A DNA stretch of 64,000 nucleotides from the NCBI GenBank assembly GCA_018896025.1, contig JAHIND010000010.1, forward strand, positions 1 through 64,000, given 5' to 3'. The stretch comes from Pseudomonadota bacterium. Lineage in GTDB: Bacteria > Desulfobacterota > Desulfarculia > Desulfarculales > Desulfarculaceae. Within the stretch, counting starts at the first letter, position 1. Every line of letters begins with the position of its first letter. The position numbers and the translations under genes are program-made. Below, piece after piece: positions 8,231 through 16,825 of the stretch. The notes below the pieces were generated by a model that ran no database searches, had not been told where the DNA came from, and worked only from the letters and a program-made list of their open reading frames with translations.

Positions 8231-9976
8231 ATGGATAAGCACGATCCCCAAAGCCCCATCCAAGGGCCCGCCGATATTTTGAAGCTGGCCCAGGACGACC
8301 CCCGCCGGGCCGAGGCCCTTTGGCACGGCCTGAGCCGCCCCGAGCGCCTGCGCACCGTTTTGGCCGCCAGGGGCATCGAGCGCGAACGCCTCATCATCCT
8401 GGCCGCCGACAGCCGGGAACTCACCCAAGCGATGGCCCCGGACGAGTTCGCGGCCACGGCGCTGGAGGTGGGCCCGGAGGACGCCGGGGCGCTGGTGGAG
8501 CTTTGCAGCGACGAGCAGCTCACCTACCTTTTGGACCTCACCGGTTGGCAGCGGGAGAGCTTCTCCCCGGAGCGCTACCAGATATGGCTGCCCATGGTGC
8601 TGGAGGCCGGGGCCAACCGTTTGCAGCGCTGGCTGGCCACCACCGACCTGGAGGTGCTGGCCCTGCTGCTGCGCCACTGGGTGCACATCGTAAAGTTCCT
8701 GCCCAGCCAGGAACAGCAGGAGCCGCCCGACGATCTGCCGGAATTCACCATCGACGGGGTCTATTTCCTTGAGTTCCTGGACCCCAATACCCATGGTTTC
8801 GTGGCCCAGGTGCTGGTGCTCTTAAAAAGCGAGCTACCCGATCTGTACTACAAGACCCTGGAGACCTCCCTCTGGGAGCAGACCGCCGAGTTGGAGGAGT
8901 ACGCCTCCCGCTGGCGCTCCGGCCGTTTGGCCGACCACGGCTTCCCCACCCGCCTGGAGGCCCTGGAGTTGTGGTCCTCCCCGGCACCGGGCGAGTCCGG
9001 CTGGCGGGACCTGCCGCCCAAGGTTGCATCTTCGCGGACCACCACGGCCCGCTCGGACCGCATCGCCTCTCTGCTGCCGGAGCGGGAGTTTTTACCCGCC
9101 TTGGCCGGAGAGATGGACGGCGAGGCGGGGGACATCCTGCGGGCGGAGATGGCCTATATCGCCAGTTGCGGGGTGGCCGCCCTGGAGGCCGACCCGGCCC
9201 ATCCCGAAGAGGTGGAGCGGGCGGCCCGGGAGAGCCTGGGCCTGGTCAACCTGGGCCTGGGGGTGCTTTCCTCGGGGGATGTGGGCAAGGCGCGGGACAT
9301 CGTGACCCGCCTTAGTCTGGCCTCCCTGGCCCGCCACGGGGCCGCGGCCATCCGCCGCCTCAACCGCCGGGCCTGGGTCTTGGCCAAGGAAGGCTGGCTC
9401 AGCAAGATGCCCACCGGCCTACATATCCTGGAGCCGCCCCTGGACCGCTGGATGGCCGGGATGCTCTACGCCCGTCCCCGCTGCTACGACCCCAGCCTGG
9501 GCAAGGACCGCGAATACCGCGCCTTCATCAACCAGACCGACCTGGAGGCGGCCGACAACGCCCTGATCCAGGCCGGGTTCTGGGGCACCCTGCTCCTGGA
9601 GCTGTTGGCTCTGGACCCCGAGGAGATACGCGGGCTCTACGAGGCCAACGTGCTCCCGGCGGACGTCACCGAAATCAAGCTGAGCCACATCCTGGGCACC
9701 TGGCTGGCCCGGCGGGAAATGGGCCTGGAGGGCCTGGCCCCCATTCCGGCCGAGAGCCTGCCCCAGGCGGTGGCCGCTCTACAGAAGGCCCTGAAGGGCG
9801 GCCTGGAAGAGGAACTGGCCGAGTCCTTGCGCGCCCTGCCCGACCCGGCCCAGGCCTCCCTGGCCGGACGCTCTTTGCGTGGGGTGCTGCACCACCTTAG
9901 CCAGGAGCTGGCGGGCCTCAATCCCCAAGGCGAGTTGGATTCGCGCTTCATCGCCGGGCTGGTGATCGAGGCATGA
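8231..9976 (+). CDS. DUF6178 family protein
   Basis: This 581-residue soluble, helical protein has phrases such as SDEQLTYLLDLTGWQRESFSP, WLPMVLEAGANRLQRWL and FDGVYFLEFL-like DGVYFLEFLDP, which I recognise from the DUF6178 family common in Desulfobacterota and Geobacter relatives. No catalytic motif or membrane segment is evident. It sits between a radical SAM gene and ubiE and overlaps the latter by 4 bp (ATGA), so it is probably translationally coupled. The function is unknown. Confidence 0.75.
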   Translation: MDKHDPQSPIQGPADILKLAQDDPRRAEALWHGLSRPERLRTVLAARGIERERLIILAADSRELTQAMAPDEFAATALEVGPEDAGALVELCSDEQLTYLLDLTGWQRESFSPERYQIWLPMVLEAGANRLQRWLATTDLEVLALLLRHWVHIVKFLPSQEQQEPPDDLPEFTIDGVYFLEFLDPNTHGFVAQVLVLLKSELPDLYYKTLETSLWEQTAELEEYASRWRSGRLADHGFPTRLEALELWSSPAPGESGWRDLPPKVASSRTTTARSDRIASLLPEREFLPALAGEMDGEAGDILRAEMAYIASCGVAALEADPAHPEEVERAARESLGLVNLGLGVLSSGDVGKARDIVTRLSLASLARHGAAAIRRLNRRAWVLAKEGWLSKMPTGLHILEPPLDRWMAGMLYARPRCYDPSLGKDREYRAFINQTDLEAADNALIQAGFWGTLLLELLALDPEEIRGLYEANVLPADVTEIKLSHILGTWLARREMGLEGLAPIPAESLPQAVAALQKALKGGLEEELAESLRALPDPAQASLAGRSLRGVLHHLSQELAGLNPQGELDSRFIAGLVIEA

Positions 9977-10683
9977 GGGACGAGGCCACCCAGATCAGTC
10001 AGGTGCGGCGCATCTTCAACCAAGTGGTGCCGGTCTACGACTTGCTGAACCACGTCTTGAGCGCGGGCCAAGACCTGCACTGGCGCTACTTCACCGCCAA
10101 GGCCATGCGCCTGGGTCCGGGGGCCAAGGTGCTGGACGTGGCCACCGGCACCGGCGATCTGGCCCTGGCCGTGGCCGCCCTGCCCCAAAAGCCTCTGGTG
10201 GTGGGTCTGGATTTGGTGCCCGCCATGCTGGGCCCGGCGGTGCGCAAGGTGGCCCGCCGGGGGGCCAGGGTGCGCCTCATGGCCGGGGACGGCACGGCCC
10301 TGCCCTTTGATGACGCCACCTTCGACGCGGTGAGCATCGCCTTCGGCATCCGCAACATCCCCCGCCGCTTGGCGGCCCTGGCCGAAATGCGCCGGGTGCT
10401 GCGGCCGGGGGGGCGAGTCTACGTGTTGGAGTTCACCACCCCTCAGCGGCCCCTGGTGCGCCGCCTTTACCAGCGCTATCTCATGCACCTGCTGCCCAAA
10501 GTCGGCGGCCTGATCTCCGGCGACGAGTTCGGCTACCGCTATCTGGCCGAGACCATCATGGAGTTCCCCACCCCGAAGGCCTTCCGGGAGGAAATGGCCC
10601 AGGCCGGTCTGGTGCGCCCGCGCAGCCACGCCCTGACCAAGGGAGTGGCCTGGCTGCACGTGGCCGAGCGGCCTCTGCAATAA
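9973..10683 (+). CDS. ubiE: Demethylmenaquinone methyltransferase (UbiE/MenG)
   Basis: The 236-residue protein shows the UbiE signature: a start region FNQVVPVYDLLNHVLSAGQDL, the SAM loop VLDVATGTGDLALA, and later IAFGIRNIPRRLAAL and RVLRPGGRVYVLEFTTP. It methylates demethylmenaquinone (and, in organisms that make it, the ubiquinone precursor); for an anaerobe, menaquinone is the likely product. The start overlaps the stop of the upstream gene by 4 bp. Repeat element A begins 22 bp downstream. Confidence 0.92.
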   Translation: MRDEATQISQVRRIFNQVVPVYDLLNHVLSAGQDLHWRYFTAKAMRLGPGAKVLDVATGTGDLALAVAALPQKPLVVGLDLVPAMLGPAVRKVARRGARVRLMAGDGTALPFDDATFDAVSIAFGIRNIPRRLAALAEMRRVLRPGGRVYVLEFTTPQRPLVRRLYQRYLMHLLPKVGGLISGDEFGYRYLAETIMEFPTPKAFREEMAQAGLVRPRSHALTKGVAWLHVAERPLQ

Positions 10684-10705
10684 GTTATTCTTGAATTAGG
10701 CTTGA

Positions 10706-10962
10706 GCCCGCATTTTTCGTGAAGGTCGAGCGGTAAGCCGTAGTTAACAGGCCTTTGCGCCCTGCCTGAACTATGGCGCAGGGCTACGCAGTTAAGGCCT
10801 CACAGACGGTCCGGCACAGCCAGCCGCCGGTAGACAAGGCGTCTGGCAAGCGAGGGACGCAGGCGTAGCCAGAGGACTACGTCGAGGACCGAGCGTAGCC
10901 GGCAACGCGGTATACCGGTGGCTGGCTGTGCCGGACGCACGACCTTTACGAAATATGCGGGC
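10706..10962. repeat. Structured repeat element A (257 bp, terminal inverted repeats)
   Basis: A 23-bp left end (10706-10728, beginning GCCCGCATTTTTCGTGAAGG) and right end (10940-10962, ending AAATATGCGGGC) are inverted repeats with 2 mismatches. Inside sits a ~124-bp palindromic core (10811-10934), whose own ends CCGGCACAGCCAGCC and its inverse match almost perfectly, with a central GCGTAG/CTACGT hairpin. The same overall architecture and exactly the same length occur at 54478-54734. The core alone recurs at about 18622, 51564 and 55555. The element fills the space between convergent ubiE and the small gene at 10962. No protein is encoded. Confidence 0.85.
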
Positions 10963-11162
10963 TAAATAGGTCGCGGTACGACGCTGACTTTCTTGTCCAG
11001 CACCTTGCCGTAGAGGCGCACCGCCTCTTCCAGATACTCGGCAAAAGGCACCCGGTGCTTGGCGGCCTTGGAGCGCGCCCGCTCCAGAGAAGCGGCGTCG
11101 ATGACCAGGGAGGCCGCCACCCGCAAAGGCTCCTGAGATTTGGCCGCGTGGTTTCTGGCCAT
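10962..11162 (-). CDS. Small ribbon-helix-helix-like protein
   Basis: The 66-residue protein MARNHAAKSQEPLRVAAS... is basic. It has an LRVAASLVIDAASLERARSK stretch that could be a beta-strand and helix of a ribbon-helix-helix (Arc/CopG-type) fold, followed by a second helix (FAEYLEEAVRLYGKVL). ATG 11162 has AGGA upstream. The stop codon shares its last base position with the terminal inverted repeat of element A. It is divergent from the MBL gene at 11239, which it might regulate (inference); no toxin partner is visible. Confidence 0.6.
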   Translation of the reverse strand: MARNHAAKSQEPLRVAASLVIDAASLERARSKAAKHRVPFAEYLEEAVRLYGKVLDKKVSVVPRPI

Positions 11163-11238
11163 GACTTTTTCCTGCTCCCCAACAATGCTACATTGATCGC
11201 ACACAGGGCCACGGACGGCCCCACCAGTGGAGTATAGC

Positions 11239-12168
11239 ATGGAGTTGATTTTCCTGGGCACCGGCGGGGCCTGGGGCCTGCCCGAGCATCGCTGCCCCTG
11301 CGCCACCTGCCGCCACCTGCGCAAGATCGGCGAAAGCCGCACCCGCACCAGCCTGTGGCTGGAAGGGCCGGCCCGCCTTCTCATCGACCCCGGTCCGGAC
11401 CTCAGGGCCCAGCTGATGCGCGAGGACCTGCCCCGGCCCGATGCGGTGCTCATCTCCCACGAGCACGGCGACCACTATTTGGGCCTGGACGAGCTGCTCT
11501 GCTTCCGGCGCAACGTGCCGCCCTCTGATTGGCAACCCATCCCGGTGTACGCCACAGCCCAGGCCTGGGAGCAGATCGAGCCCCGCTTCGGGTACCTGCT
11601 GGGCAGCCTGCTGGAGAAGCGCCTGGCCGTGCCGGGGCGGGAGCTTGAGGGCGACCCCTTTGGCCCCGAGCTGGCCGCCCGGCCGGTGAAGACCTTCCAC
11701 GGCAACATGGCCAAGGGCTCGGTGGGCTACGTGCTCACCCTGGCCACGCCGCAGGGGCCGCTGCGCCTGGGCTACACCAGCGACATGGTGCGGGCGGAGG
11801 AGCCCCAGGGCTTCGCGGGCCTGGACCTCTTGGTGTGTCAGAGCCACTTCGTGCACGAACCCAAGGTGAACCGGGCCAACCACCTGAGCTTGCAAAACGC
11901 CCTGCCCCTCATCGCCGCTTGGCAACCGGGGCGGGTCTATCTGGCCCACCTCTCCTGCCAGGACTTTATCCCCGGCGACGAGCCCGCCAACGCCATGCTC
12001 AAGAAGTACGCCCCCGGCGACCCCTTCAAGGACCCGAACGGCGCGCCCTATCCCGTGCCCCAAGACCAGGCCGGGTGGCAAGCCCTGGCCGAGAGGGTGT
12101 TCGCGGAGCACGGCCTGGCCATGCCGGTGCGGGTGGCCCATGACGGCCTCCGGGTGCCCCTGCCGTGA
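11239..12168 (+). CDS. MBL-fold metallo-hydrolase, PhnP-like
   Basis: The 309-residue protein begins MELIFLGTGGAWGLPEHRC, has a CPCATC zinc-knuckle-like motif at about residues 20-25, the metal-binding motif SHEHGDHYLGLDEL, and later conserved histidines (KTFHGNMA, YTSDM, LAHLSCQ). The early GTGG and the Cys motif resemble PhnP cyclic phosphodiesterases. The exact substrate is uncertain; no other phosphonate genes are nearby. ATG 11239 is preferred over GTG 11227 because GTGGAG at 11227-11232 is the ribosome-binding site. It is coupled to the next gene by a GTGA overlap. Confidence 0.8.
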   Translation: MELIFLGTGGAWGLPEHRCPCATCRHLRKIGESRTRTSLWLEGPARLLIDPGPDLRAQLMREDLPRPDAVLISHEHGDHYLGLDELLCFRRNVPPSDWQPIPVYATAQAWEQIEPRFGYLLGSLLEKRLAVPGRELEGDPFGPELAARPVKTFHGNMAKGSVGYVLTLATPQGPLRLGYTSDMVRAEEPQGFAGLDLLVCQSHFVHEPKVNRANHLSLQNALPLIAAWQPGRVYLAHLSCQDFIPGDEPANAMLKKYAPGDPFKDPNGAPYPVPQDQAGWQALAERVFAEHGLAMPVRVAHDGLRVPLP

Positions 12169-12755
12169 GGCGCGTAGCCAACAGCCTCTTTTGCGGCGCG
12201 GCCCTGCCGGTCCTGCTGCTCCTGGCCACCCTGGCCTGGTCTGGTGCTGCCACGGTGGAAGTGGCGCGGGTCAACGACGGCGACACCATCACCGTGCATC
12301 TGAGCGGCAGGCCCGAACTGGTGCGCCTCATCGGGGTGGACGCGCCGGAGACGGTGCACAGCAAGTCCCTGGCCCGCAAGGCCAGGAGCGCTGGGCGCAG
12401 CGCCACCGAAGAGGCCCAGGCGGGGGCGGCCAGCCGGAAGGCCATGCTGAAGCTGGTGGCGGTGGGAGACAAGGTGCGCCTGCTGGACGGGCGGCCCCAG
12501 ACCAGTAAGCGCGACCGCTACGGGCGGCTGCTGGCCTTTGTGTACCTAGCCGACGGCAAGTTGCTGAACCAGGAGATGATCGCCCAGGGCTGGGCCAAGG
12601 CCTATCGCAGCTTCAACTTTCGTCACAAGAGCGATTTTTTAGGGGCGGAGAGCGAGGCCCGCCTGGCGCGGCGGGGCCTATGGGCCAAAGGCGAAGCCTA
12701 CGACTTGGAACGCAGGACCAGGGTCTCCCCTTCCAGGCTCAACTCCAGGCCGTAG
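12165..12755 (+). CDS. Secreted thermonuclease-like protein (SNase domain)
   Basis: The 196-residue protein has an N-terminal signal/anchor (hydrophobic residues 8-28). The staphylococcal-nuclease fold follows: VNDGDTITVHLSG, VRLIGVDAPETVH, KRDRYGRLLAFVYL, LLNQEMIAQGWAKAY, EARLARRGLW. The catalytic Asp/Arg/Glu pattern (D in DGDT, R in VRLIG, E in APE, R in RDRYGR) is retained. The start is GTG overlapping the upstream stop. The last 58 bp overlap, antisense, the end of the YkgJ gene. Confidence 0.85.
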   Translation: MRRVANSLFCGAALPVLLLLATLAWSGAATVEVARVNDGDTITVHLSGRPELVRLIGVDAPETVHSKSLARKARSAGRSATEEAQAGAASRKAMLKLVAVGDKVRLLDGRPQTSKRDRYGRLLAFVYLADGKLLNQEMIAQGWAKAYRSFNFRHKSDFLGAESEARLARRGLWAKGEAYDLERRTRVSPSRLNSRP

Positions 12756-13540
12756 TTGCCCGCCACCTCGCGGGCCGGGCGGCCCAGCACCAGATACAAG
12801 GCCTCAGGGCTATAGCCGTAGCGCTCGCTGATGGCCGTGCGCAATACGTGGTCCAGTTCCAGCATGGCCAGGGCCGGGGCTTGGTCTTGGCCTTGGGCCG
12901 CCTCGGCCAGGGCCTGGTCGAGTTCTGCGGCGGGCAGCTTCACCTCGTACTCCCTGGCCAGGGCCAGGGCGGTCTGGTCCTCGGCCAGTAGCTCTTCCCG
13001 GCTCAGGCGGGGACGCTCGCCAAGCTGCCCGGCGTGGCGGCCGGACCAGCACTCCAGCCAGCGGCACTGCAAGGGCCGCTGCTCGTAGATGCCGCAGCCC
13101 CCCTCCCCCAGCCAGGCACAGGCACCGCCCCGCTCCCGCAGCTTTATCAGCTCGTGCTCCAGGGCCTGCAAGCCGCCCAAACGGGCGGAGTAAACCTTGT
13201 CCCCGGCCCGCAAAGTGACCAAGCTCTCCCAGCCCAGAGCGGCGGCTTTCAGGCGGGGCAGGTCCTCGGCATAGAGGGTGGGGCTGGAGGTGCGGCAGCA
13301 GGTGGCGCAGCCGATGCAGCGGGCCGCCTGGGCCAGGTCCTGCAAGCAGGCGGCCAGGCGCTCGGCGGAAGCCGTCTCGGCGATGAGCCCGCCCAGTTCC
13401 CGGTCCCGGCTCACGGCTCGGGCGGCGGCGGCGGTGTCCACCCCCCGGGCCTCGGCCAAAAGCGCGGCGCAGGCCTGGGCCAGAGCGCCGGGGCCGTGGC
13501 TCCGGGCCTTGTCCAGGCGCTGGATCAGGGAATCAGACAT
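12698..13540 (-). CDS. YkgJ-family cysteine-cluster protein
   Basis: The 280-residue protein contains CIGCATCCRTSSPTLYAEDL near residue 95 and ACAWLGEGGCGIYEQRPLQCR around residue 135. This is the cysteine arrangement of the UPF0153/YkgJ family, thought to bind a zinc or iron-sulfur cluster. The function is unknown. It starts inside the last 8 bp of the upstream PHP gene, so the two are probably co-translated. Its 3' end overlaps the convergent nuclease gene. Confidence 0.8.
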   Translation of the reverse strand: MSDSLIQRLDKARSHGPGALAQACAALLAEARGVDTAAAARAVSRDRELGGLIAETASAERLAACLQDLAQAARCIGCATCCRTSSPTLYAEDLPRLKAAALGWESLVTLRAGDKVYSARLGGLQALEHELIKLRERGGACAWLGEGGCGIYEQRPLQCRWLECWSGRHAGQLGERPRLSREELLAEDQTALALAREYEVKLPAAELDQALAEAAQGQDQAPALAMLELDHVLRTAISERYGYSPEALYLVLGRPAREVAGNYGLELSLEGETLVLRSKS

Positions 13541-14192
13541 TGACCCCCAGGGCCCGGTCCACCAGCACCCGCGAGTTGGCGAAGCACTGCTCCACCTCGT
13601 CCTCGCTGAGCCCGGCGAACAGGCCCACCCGGCGGGCGAAAACGTGGTCGATGAGATCGCGGGGGGCGTGGGCGTCGGTGTTGATCACCAGACCCGCCCC
13701 GGTAGCCCGCGCCAGGGAGGCCACCCGGCCGTTGCCCAGGCTGTGCCCGCCCCGGGCGGTGATCTCCAGGAGCACCCCCTTCTCGGCGGCCAGGGCGCAC
13801 TCCTCTGGGCTGATCATCCCCGGATGGGCCAGGATGTCCACCCCTGCCTCGATGGCCGCCAGGTTGGTGCCCGGAGCCACCGGCTCCACCGGGCTTTCGC
13901 CGTGCACCACCACGATCTGGGCCCCCAGGGAACGGGCCTTCTCGGCGTAGGGGCCGATAAGCTCCGGGGGCAGGTGGGTAAGCTCCACCCCGGCCAGCAG
14001 GCGCATGGAGTGGTGGCGGTCCAACTCGGCGGCGGCGGCCAGCAGGCGGGGGAGGATGATCTCCAGGTTGCTCATGTCCGCGTGGTCGGTGAAGGCCAGG
14101 GCCTCCAGGCCTATTACCTGGGCCCGCTGGGCCAACTCGGCGGGCAGCAGCTCGCCATCGCTGAACAGGGTGTGGGTGTGCAGATCGATCAT
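13533..14192 (-). CDS. PHP-domain phosphoesterase (histidinol-phosphatase-like)
   Basis: Starting at MIDLHTHTLFSDGE (219 residues; GGAGAGG upstream), the protein carries the PHP metal ligands HTHT, FTDHAD, VVHGE, LAHPG and NTDAHAP. Such proteins hydrolyse phosphate esters, including histidinol phosphate, or serve as nucleotidases. Without hisC/hisB neighbours the substrate is open. It forms an operon with ykgJ downstream and lies 25 bp after the bifunctional nuclease gene. Confidence 0.82.
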   Translation of the reverse strand: MIDLHTHTLFSDGELLPAELAQRAQVIGLEALAFTDHADMSNLEIILPRLLAAAAELDRHHSMRLLAGVELTHLPPELIGPYAEKARSLGAQIVVVHGESPVEPVAPGTNLAAIEAGVDILAHPGMISPEECALAAEKGVLLEITARGGHSLGNGRVASLARATGAGLVINTDAHAPRDLIDHVFARRVGLFAGLSEDEVEQCFANSRVLVDRALGVNV

Positions 14193-14217
14193 ATGAGGCC
14201 TCTCCGCTTGGCCGAAA

Positions 14218-14700
14218 TCACATTTTGTATTTGCCGAAATCATCGGGGTCCATGGACTCCAGGAGGTCTTTCCGTTCCTTGTCGCCCCTGGCCTGGCCCG
14301 TGGCCGGGGAGGCCGCCGCGGTGGTGAGCACCTCTTCGGCCACCAGGATGGGCGCGTCGGCCCTGAGAGCTAAGGCGATTGCGTCCGAGGGGCGCGAGTC
14401 CACGGTGGTCACGCCTTGGTCCTCCTGCAGGTGCAGCAGGGCGTAGAAGGTGTTGTCCTTGAGGGCGGTGATCTCCACCTTGAGGATTTTGCGCCCCATG
14501 TGGGAGATCAGGTTCAAGGCCAGGTCGTGGGTCATGGGCCGGGAAAAGGATACCTTCTCCAGCTCGCTGGCGATGGCCGTGGCCTCCAGGAGCCCGATCC
14601 AGATGGGTAAAGTCCGCTCACCGGTCAGCTCCTGCAAAATCAGGATGGGGCTGTTGGTGGCCGGGTCGATGGTGAGTCCCTGCACCTTCATGTGGATCAT
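14218..14700 (-). CDS. Bifunctional nuclease family protein (DUF151)
   Basis: The 160-residue protein has the family's hallmark strands: MKVQGLTIDPATNSPILILQ, LPIWIGLLEATAIA, RPMTHDLALNLI, TFYALLHL and VDSRPSDAIALALR. DUF151 proteins are reported to have RNase and DNase activity in plants and are widespread in bacteria without a clear role. The start overlaps the end of miaB by 4 bp. Confidence 0.9.
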   Translation of the reverse strand: MIHMKVQGLTIDPATNSPILILQELTGERTLPIWIGLLEATAIASELEKVSFSRPMTHDLALNLISHMGRKILKVEITALKDNTFYALLHLQEDQGVTTVDSRPSDAIALALRADAPILVAEEVLTTAAASPATGQARGDKERKDLLESMDPDDFGKYKM

Positions 14701-16040
14701 GCCTTATATTCTCCAGTGGCCGGAAGCAGTTCGCCGGCCAGCGAATTTTCCCTTCCTTGGGTGATGCGCACCATGACCAGGCTTCCGGCCAACTCCGGCG
14801 GACCGGAGAAGTTCACCACCCGCCCGGCGCGGCTGCGCCCGCTCATGAGGCCCTGGCCGTGCTTGGCCGGGCCCTCCACCAGCAACTCTTCCACCCGCCC
14901 CGCCTGGTCCTGGTGCTCCTCCAGGCCGATCTCCCTTTGCAGGGCTTGCAGCTCCACCAGGCGGCTGCTCTTGGTCTCTTCTTCCAGTTTGCCCTCCAGG
15001 CGGCTCGCCTTGGTGAAGGGGCGGTCGGAATACTTGAAGCTATAGAGGAAATCGTAACGGACTTCCCTTAGTAGACTCAAGGACTCTTCGAAATCTTCTC
15101 GGCTCTCGCCGGGGAAACCCACGATGATGTCGCTGCCCAGGGCCACCTGGGGCACCTTTTCCCGGAGGCGGCGAACTTGCTCCAGATAGCGCTCCCTGGT
15201 GTATCCCCGGTTCATGGCTTTGAGCATGCGGTTGCTGCCCGACTGGGCGGGCAGGTGCATCTGCTCCATCACCTTTTCCAGACCGGCCATGGCCTCGATG
15301 AGCCCCTGGCCCAGGTCCTTGGGGTGGCTGGTGGTGAAGCGGATGCGCCACAGGCCTTCCAGGTCGTTGACCCGGCCCAGGAGCCCGGCGAAGTCCAGGC
15401 CGGAGTCCGGGTCGTGGTAGGAGTTCACGTTCTGGCCCAGCAGGGTGATCTCGCGCACCCCGGCATCCACCAGGGCGGCCACCTCGTCCAATATCTCTCC
15501 GGCCGGGCGGGAGCGCTCCCGGCCCCGCACATAGGGCACCACGCAATAGGAGCAGAAGTTGTCGCACCCGGTCATCACCGTCACCATGGCCCTGAGGCCC
15601 GGCTCGGCGGGCACGATGATCCGGCCGGGTTGGGCGGGCGGCCCCAGCCTGGTCAGGGCCTGGCGCTTGCCCTGGATGGCCTCGGTCACCAGCTCGGGCA
15701 GGCTCATCACCGCGTCGGGGCCGAAAACGAAGTCCAGGTGGGGCAGTCGCTTGAGTAGCCTGTCGCCCTCCTGCTGGGCCACGCAGCCACCCACCCCGAT
15801 GATAAGCCAGGGCTTTTCGCGCTTGAGCCGCTTCAGCTCGCCCACGTAGGAGTAGACCTTTTCCTCGGCCAGGCGGCGCACCGAGCAGGTGTTCAATACG
15901 ATCAGATCGGCGGAATCCGGCCTTTCCACCTGGGCGTAGCCCATGTCGGCCAGCATGCCCGCCATGCGCTTGGAGTCATAGGCGTTCATCTGGCAGCCAA
16001 AGGTGGCTATGTGTACTCTTTTATTGTTGTGCGAACCCAC
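14697..16040 (-). CDS. miaB: tRNA-2-methylthio-N6-dimethylallyladenosine synthase MiaB
   Basis: About 447 residues: an N-terminal UPF0004 domain (IATFGCQMNAYDSKRM, NTCSVRRLAEEKVYSYVG, GGCVAQQEG with its three cysteines), the radical SAM motif GCDNFCSYCVVPYVRGRERS, GQNVNSY, and a C-terminal TRAM domain. It adds a methylthio group to i6A37 of tRNAs. I favour GTG 16040, which has AAGG 7 nt upstream and gives a family-like length; ATG 16085 would add 15 atypical residues. The next gene is coupled by overlap. Confidence 0.93.
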   Translation of the reverse strand: MGSHNNKRVHIATFGCQMNAYDSKRMAGMLADMGYAQVERPDSADLIVLNTCSVRRLAEEKVYSYVGELKRLKREKPWLIIGVGGCVAQQEGDRLLKRLPHLDFVFGPDAVMSLPELVTEAIQGKRQALTRLGPPAQPGRIIVPAEPGLRAMVTVMTGCDNFCSYCVVPYVRGRERSRPAGEILDEVAALVDAGVREITLLGQNVNSYHDPDSGLDFAGLLGRVNDLEGLWRIRFTTSHPKDLGQGLIEAMAGLEKVMEQMHLPAQSGSNRMLKAMNRGYTRERYLEQVRRLREKVPQVALGSDIIVGFPGESREDFEESLSLLREVRYDFLYSFKYSDRPFTKASRLEGKLEEETKSSRLVELQALQREIGLEEHQDQAGRVEELLVEGPAKHGQGLMSGRSRAGRVVNFSGPPELAGSLVMVRITQGRENSLAGELLPATGEYKA

Positions 16041-16135
16041 GATCCAACCTTGATAATCGGGAAATATGCTAAAAACTATACCCATGCCCAGGTAGGGCGC
16101 AAGCGCGGGCTTGAAACCGGGCAAGAGGAGCCGTT

Positions 16136-16825
16136 TTGATACCCATCCGTGATGAAAACCCGATCCAGGGAACCCCTTACGTCACCCTGGGGATCATCGC
16201 CCTCAACGTGCTGGTCTACCTCTACCAACTGGTGCTGCCCGCCCAACAGGAGCTGGTCTTCGTATACCAGTACGGCGTGGTGCCCGCCCTCTTGACCGGC
16301 TCGGTGGCGGTGCCCGAAACCCTGGCCTGGTTGCCCCAGCCGCTGACCCTGGTCACCTCGGTTTTCCTGCACGGCGGCTTCTTCCACCTGGCGGGCAACA
16401 TGCTCTATTTGTGGATCTTCGGCAACAACATCGAGGACCGCCTGGGGCCGGCGCGCTTCGTGGTCTTCTACCTGCTGGGCGGGGTGCTGGCCTCCCTGGC
16501 CCACGTGCTGGCGGGCCCCGCCTCCCAGTTGCCCATGATCGGAGCCTCGGGGGCCATCGCCGCCGTGCTGGGGGCCTATTTCCTGCTCTACCCCCGGGCC
16601 AACGTGGTGGTGCTGATCTGGTTCTTTTTCTTCGTGCAGCTTATCCGGGTGCCGGCGGTGATCGTGCTGGGGGTCTGGTTCCTGTTCCAGGTGCTGGGCA
16701 GCGGGGGGCCGGGAGTGGCCTGGATGGCCCATATCGGCGGATTCGTGGTGGGTCTGGTGCTTATCCGGTTCTTCCTGCCGCCTCCGGGCAGGCCCCGGAG
16801 GCGCGGTCCGCGCATCGTCTCCTAG
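16136..16825 (+). CDS. Rhomboid-family intramembrane serine protease
   Basis: The 229-residue protein starts at TTG (MIPIRDENPIQGTPYVT, a typical start for this subfamily; AGAGGAG 5 nt upstream). It has about six membrane helices. The catalytic serine is in GASG (S138) and the catalytic histidine in AHIGGF (H199), and it has the conserved HxxGNMLYLWIFG stretch near residues 84-96. It is divergent from miaB. Its last 4 bp overlap the convergent gene at 16822. Confidence 0.9.
   Translation: MIPIRDENPIQGTPYVTLGIIALNVLVYLYQLVLPAQQELVFVYQYGVVPALLTGSVAVPETLAWLPQPLTLVTSVFLHGGFFHLAGNMLYLWIFGNNIEDRLGPARFVVFYLLGGVLASLAHVLAGPASQLPMIGASGAIAAVLGAYFLLYPRANVVVLIWFFFFVQLIRVPAVIVLGVWFLFQVLGSGGPGVAWMAHIGGFVVGLVLIRFFLPPPGRPRRRGPRIVS

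Noticed and set aside
10706..10962. Element A as a tRNA, CRISPR or known riboswitch
   Set aside because: There is no cloverleaf, no regularly spaced short repeats with unique spacers, and no recognisable aptamer core. The dominant feature is nested inverted repeats shared with distant copies.
11239..12168. MBL gene as part of a phosphonate (phn) locus
   Set aside because: The PhnP resemblance is limited to general MBL and zinc-knuckle features, and no C-P lyase genes are nearby.
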